A stretch of 64,000 bases of DNA from Torymus aiolomorphi. Taxonomy: Eukaryota; Arthropoda; Insecta; Hymenoptera; Torymidae. Of this stretch, positions 61,401 to 64,000 are shown piece after piece; position 1 is the stretch's first letter, and each line of letters opens with the position of its first letter. The position numbers and the translations under genes were made by a program. The notes below the pieces were generated by a model. It worked only from the letters and a program-made list of their open reading frames with translations, had not been told where the DNA came from and did no database searches. Where the stretch lies: NCBI GenBank assembly GCA_036365515.1, contig CM070877.1, positions 14,866,201 through 14,930,200 of the forward strand. Reading direction: 5' to 3'.

Positions 61401-63739
61401 TAAATTAAAACCTAACGACGTTTCCAGGAATGATCGGAGGAACGGCCTTCGCGATGTTCGAGGGCGCGGTAATTGCGATTCTGCGCGAGCAGAAAGCCGA
61501 CTACGGCCTGCAGAGGATCTACGGTAGCATCGGAGGGATGATCTCTTCGCCGCTCTCCGGCATGCTCATCGACTACGCCAGCGGTAACAAGGGCTATGCC
61601 GATTTCAGGTTGGTGTTATCGTCGAAATTTCGATTCTATTTTGAGAATAAGAATGCTAATTAATCATTGTTACTCGCGAGCCTTTATCGGCGATTGCAGT
61701 GACGCAATAGCTCGCGATGACGCGTGTACGTATATGTGTAACAGTTACATATAAAGAGGCGATGTACTTTCGTCATTCACAATGGATGAATCTCATTGTT
61801 CCAGGCCGGCATTTTATCTCTACGCTACGCTGAAGATCTTCTCAGGAGTGCTGATGCTGATGATTAATCTGGAATTCAAAGCGCCCGCCAACAACGTCGT
61901 CAGCGACGTCGTCTCCGTATTGAAGAACGTCGAAGTCGTGGCTCTACTCACTGCCTGCTTTATTTTAGGTATGGACAAGTTAATTTTTATGGGTGTATTT
62001 TTATTGATAGTTTTAACAATATAGTGATTGTAACGATATTAAAACGTGGCTATAACGATTTTACACTATACGTTATTGTAACAGTAATTGTATTTTCGGA
62101 TCAGTTTGTAGAGTTTCAAGTTATATTCTTGCACGTGTAATATTTACACATTGTATTTATGCGCCATATCTAGCTTGTCACACGTGTACATTAATCAATA
62201 CTAAACTGAAAGAAGAAAAGGTGAAAATCAATGAATGCTACTGAAACGATGAGAAAACTTGTTTTACTTGAAGCAGTAGTAAAATATTTCTTCAAGTATA
62301 AACTTTACACTCGAAATAACATAAAACTAAAAAAAGGTGACTTAGCCATAAAACGAAACCATTTCTTCCCTCGCACAAAAAATTAATTACAGTCCCAAAC
62401 CGTCCAATAGTCCTTTCACCAACCACATAAAAGCGTGACAATTCTCATTCCCCTCTAAACTCTCTCTTTCTCACTCCTCGAAAAAACGGTACACCCAAAC
62501 CAATGCTAATTTATTCTCCCAAAGAATGTCAATACTGCGCGCTAACATGCATATCATTATCGAATCACTATACTCGAAAAAAATCTGTCAAAGGCGCGTT
62601 TCTCTTTCTCGCAATTCAAATGTCAATGCCGAACGGCGCGCGAAGCGCAGTCGCCCGGAAGAGAGACGCCCGCACACGCGCGCTGGACTTATGTAAAACT
62701 TCCGTTGCTGTGTGGGTTATGTGTGTCCGCGGGCGCGCACGCGCCAATGCATCGGAATGCAGGCGATGCGGCGGTATAGTTCGGCGTTTGAGTTTTAGAA
62801 AATCTGAATGATGATGAGAGGAGATTTTGCGGTTTGCAGGAAAAAGTTTTTGTTAGATAGTTGTTTAAACGACGTTGGAGGAATGAGAATTTCTATTTTT
62901 TTTTTATTTAACGTATGGTAATATGTGTAAATTTTTTATTTTTCATTTATTGAAACTTCTATAAATAAGAAAGATATTATTGAAGAAATATTTTAAGCTT
63001 TGAAGGTTTTAATAATTTTGTAAATTAAAAAAGTAGAAAACGATTAACAATAAGTCAGAAAAAAACTGATCCATAAAAATATTAGTATTCCACACCAATC
63101 TCAAGACTCTGATTAACAACTACGTGCTGTAACTGCAAAAATAATTGTTTCAACAAAACGACTTAGAAAATTCATTTTTCATTTCTCCACAAAAAAATGA
63201 AATATTTCCACAAATCAAATACCATATAAAAAATGTTGCTTTCATTGTGGAATCAAATCGTTTCATACATTTTAATAATCTTGTAAATTAAAAAAGCAAA
63301 AAACGGTTAACAGCAAGTCAGAAAAAAAACTGATCCATAAAAACATGAGTATTACACACTGATCTCTACAGTCTGATTACAACTACGTGATCAAACTGTA
63401 AAAATCGTTGTTTCAACAAAACAACTCAGAAAATACATTTTTCTTTTATCGATCAAAAATGAAACATTTCCACAAATCAAATACTACATACAAAATTTTG
63501 CTCTATAATTTTATTTTACAATTTTGCTTGATCAGGAACTGCCTGGGGCTACATCGAGTCTTTCCTCTTCTGGCTCCTCGAGGATTTGGGCGCGTCGAGG
63601 TCTCTCATGGGGATCACCATAACAGTGGGCGGTATTGCCGGAATTCCTCTGCTCGCTCTGTCGGGGCCGATAATAAACCGAATAGGCCATGCCAACGTCC
63701 TGTTCATCGGTTTTGTCTTCTACGCTATTAGGCTTTTAG
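58367..63739 (+). CDS. MFSD6-like major facilitator transporter, 5' 574 codons (partial)
   Basis: Nine exons join in frame with GT-AG introns: 58367-58463, 58766-58920, 59342-59571, 60256-60400, 60479-60676, 60880-61228, 61428-61608, 61805-61968 and 63536-63739. The gene continues past the window. Membrane segments are seen at about 22-43, 56-76, 85-106, 379-410, 422-441, 453-470, 497-521, 528-548 and 556-574. Residues 74-84 (G-LIA-DR-IG-NF-K) are the MFS motif A between segments 2 and 3. A large loop (about 107-378) carries ten cysteines and N-x-S/T sequons at N154, N170, N195, N316 and N338, placing it outside the cell. YGLQRIYGSIGG (417-428) and GTAWGYIESFLFWLLED (507-523) are typical of the MFS_1_like/MFSD6 family. 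The substrate is unknown. Three tandem ATGs open the frame. Confidence 0.9.
58766..58920 (+). CDS. MFS exon 2: TM1-TM2 and motif A
   Basis: Acceptor AAAATTTTAG, donor AAG|GTGAGC, phase 0. It encodes YPYLTIHMRELG, TM2 and the DRIG motif A loop, the most diagnostic part of the MFS fold. Confidence 0.92.
59342..59571 (+). CDS. MFS exon 3: TM3 and start of the extracellular loop
   Basis: Acceptor CACTCAACAG, donor GG|GTGAGT. A run of five leucines marks TM3, followed by a loop with C123, C145, C160 and the sequon at N154. The exon is GC-rich with a C-rich left flank. Confidence 0.9.
60256..60400 (+). CDS. MFS exon 4: extracellular loop
   Basis: Acceptor TTGTTTCAG, donor AAA|GTACGT, phase 0. It encodes loop residues 162-209 with C164 and sequons N170 and N195. 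It is separated from the next exon by only a 78-base intron. Confidence 0.9.
60479..60676 (+). CDS. MFS exon 5: extracellular loop
   Basis: Acceptor TTTTTAACAG, donor GAG|GTAATA. It encodes residues 210-275, a charged segment followed by FFPAHNP and C255/C267, within the large loop. Confidence 0.88.
60880..61228 (+). CDS. MFS exon 6: end of loop into TM4
   Basis: Residues 276-391, with C321, C352, C356, C366 and sequons N316 and N338, then the hydrophobic start of TM4 (LTFWAYLCIRVFI). The donor is G|GTGAGT. The acceptor CTATTAAAG is weak (AAG with little pyrimidine), but no better one keeps the frame. Confidence 0.85.
61229..61427 (+). other. MFS intron 6 with facing TTTAGG / CCTAAA repeats
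   Basis: A 199-base intron has three and a half TTTAGG units at 61240-61260, just after the donor, and CCTAAACCTAAA at 61381-61392, before the acceptor, plus other CCTAAA words between. The two ends are complementary and could pair. Confidence 0.7.
61428..61608 (+). CDS. MFS exon 7: TM4-TM5
   Basis: Acceptor GTTTCCAG, donor AG|GTTGGT. It completes TM4, encodes the cytosolic loop REQKADYGLQR and TM5 (IYGSIGGMISSPLSGMLID). The YGLQR...GSIG block is a family signature. Confidence 0.92.
61805..61968 (+). CDS. MFS exon 8: TM6, central loop, start of TM7
   Basis: Acceptor CATTGTTCCAG, donor G|GTATGG. It encodes PAFYLYATLKIFSGVLML (TM6), a cytosolic loop of about 25 residues joining the two transporter halves, and the start of TM7. 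Confidence 0.92.
61969..63535 (+). other. MFS intron 8 (1.6 kb)
   Basis: It contains a CpG-rich skew-switch island (about 62340-62850, with C-rich left side, CG core 62630-62780, and G-rich right side) and a duplicated AT-rich segment (63007-63508) that runs almost to the acceptor TTGATCAG. No coding sequence is seen. Confidence 0.75.
63007..63508. repeat. Tandem direct duplication, ~263-bp period
   Basis: 63007-63240 and 63270-63508 align along their length with scattered substitutions and small gaps. Shared phrases include AAGTCAGAAAAAAA, CTGATCCATAAAAA, TTTCAACAAAAC and TTTCCACAAATCAAATAC. The second copy ends within 30 bases of MFS exon 9. Confidence 0.85.
63536..63739 (+). CDS. MFS exon 9: TM7-TM9 (last visible)
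   Basis: It begins GA completing Gly507 and encodes TAWGYIESFLFWLLEDLGAS, TM8 (MGITITVGGIAGIPLLAL), a second motif A-like loop (GPIINRIGH) and TM9. The donor G|GTAAGG leaves phase 1, so the gene continues beyond the window; by family size three more membrane segments and a C-tail are expected. Confidence 0.92.
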
Positions 63740-64000
63740 GTAAGGGCTTTGTTTATATTTGTATACATGTTGAAGAGGCGAAAAAGAAAATGAAGAGAGT
63801 GTATAAAAAAGTTGATTTTTTGAAAGACGCTACTTAGGCTAACAATTGACAATAAGTGGAAATAAAAAAAACTTCTTTTGCATTACAATCGACGTTAGAT
63901 AATTTTCGTTTAAAACTTTAAATCAGCTACGAAAGTTTTCTAACTTGAAGTTTGCTAAGTTATCTCATCAATATTTTACAGCATATTTTAAAACAATAAT

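Overview
The window looks like arthropod nuclear DNA, most likely from an insect and plausibly a hymenopteran such as a chalcid wasp. Genes are split by GT-AG introns. AT-rich sequence alternates with short CpG-rich islands that show no CpG depletion, and there are many small TA-flanked inverted-repeat transposons and dinucleotide microsatellites. The species call is an inference from composition and gene style, not from a search.

Two protein-coding genes can be reconstructed exon by exon, both on the + strand. The first (coding 2279-29813, five coding exons, 239 aa) is a secreted C-type lectin with a signal peptide, a linker and one complete carbohydrate-recognition domain carrying EPN and WND calcium/sugar motifs. 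Its second intron is about 20 kb. The second (coding from 58367, nine exons visible, running off the right edge after 63739) is a major-facilitator-superfamily transporter of the MFSD6 / MFS_1_like type. About nine of twelve membrane segments are present, with a large cysteine-rich, N-glycosylation-prone extracellular loop between segments 3 and 4. The lectin would act outside cells and the transporter in a membrane; nothing here links them functionally.

Layout: 1-1.8 kb is upstream sequence; 1.8-30.4 kb is the lectin gene; 30.4-58.2 kb (about 28 kb) has no recognisable coding exon but many repeats; 58.2-64 kb is the transporter. No rRNA, tRNA, CRISPR array or coding transposon was recognised. 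Mobile DNA consists of non-autonomous inverted-repeat elements: a TA-flanked family with CTCTCTAAA-type ends (three copies), a 717-bp long-TIR element in lectin intron 3, a 225-bp palindromic element in intron 2, a 98-bp palindromic element, a 444-bp fold-back, and further hairpins.

The most unusual signal is compositional. About thirty-five times, at roughly 1-4 kb spacing, the + strand goes from sharply C/A-rich, through a CpG-rich island, to sharply G/T-rich within a few hundred bases. The polarity is always the same, and the pattern is identical when read on the other strand. Some islands are lectin exons or the lectin 5' end; most have no identifiable gene. This is what divergent transcription or replication firing outward from each island would leave as a germline mutational footprint, and it is the lead candidate for an undescribed genome-scale system here.
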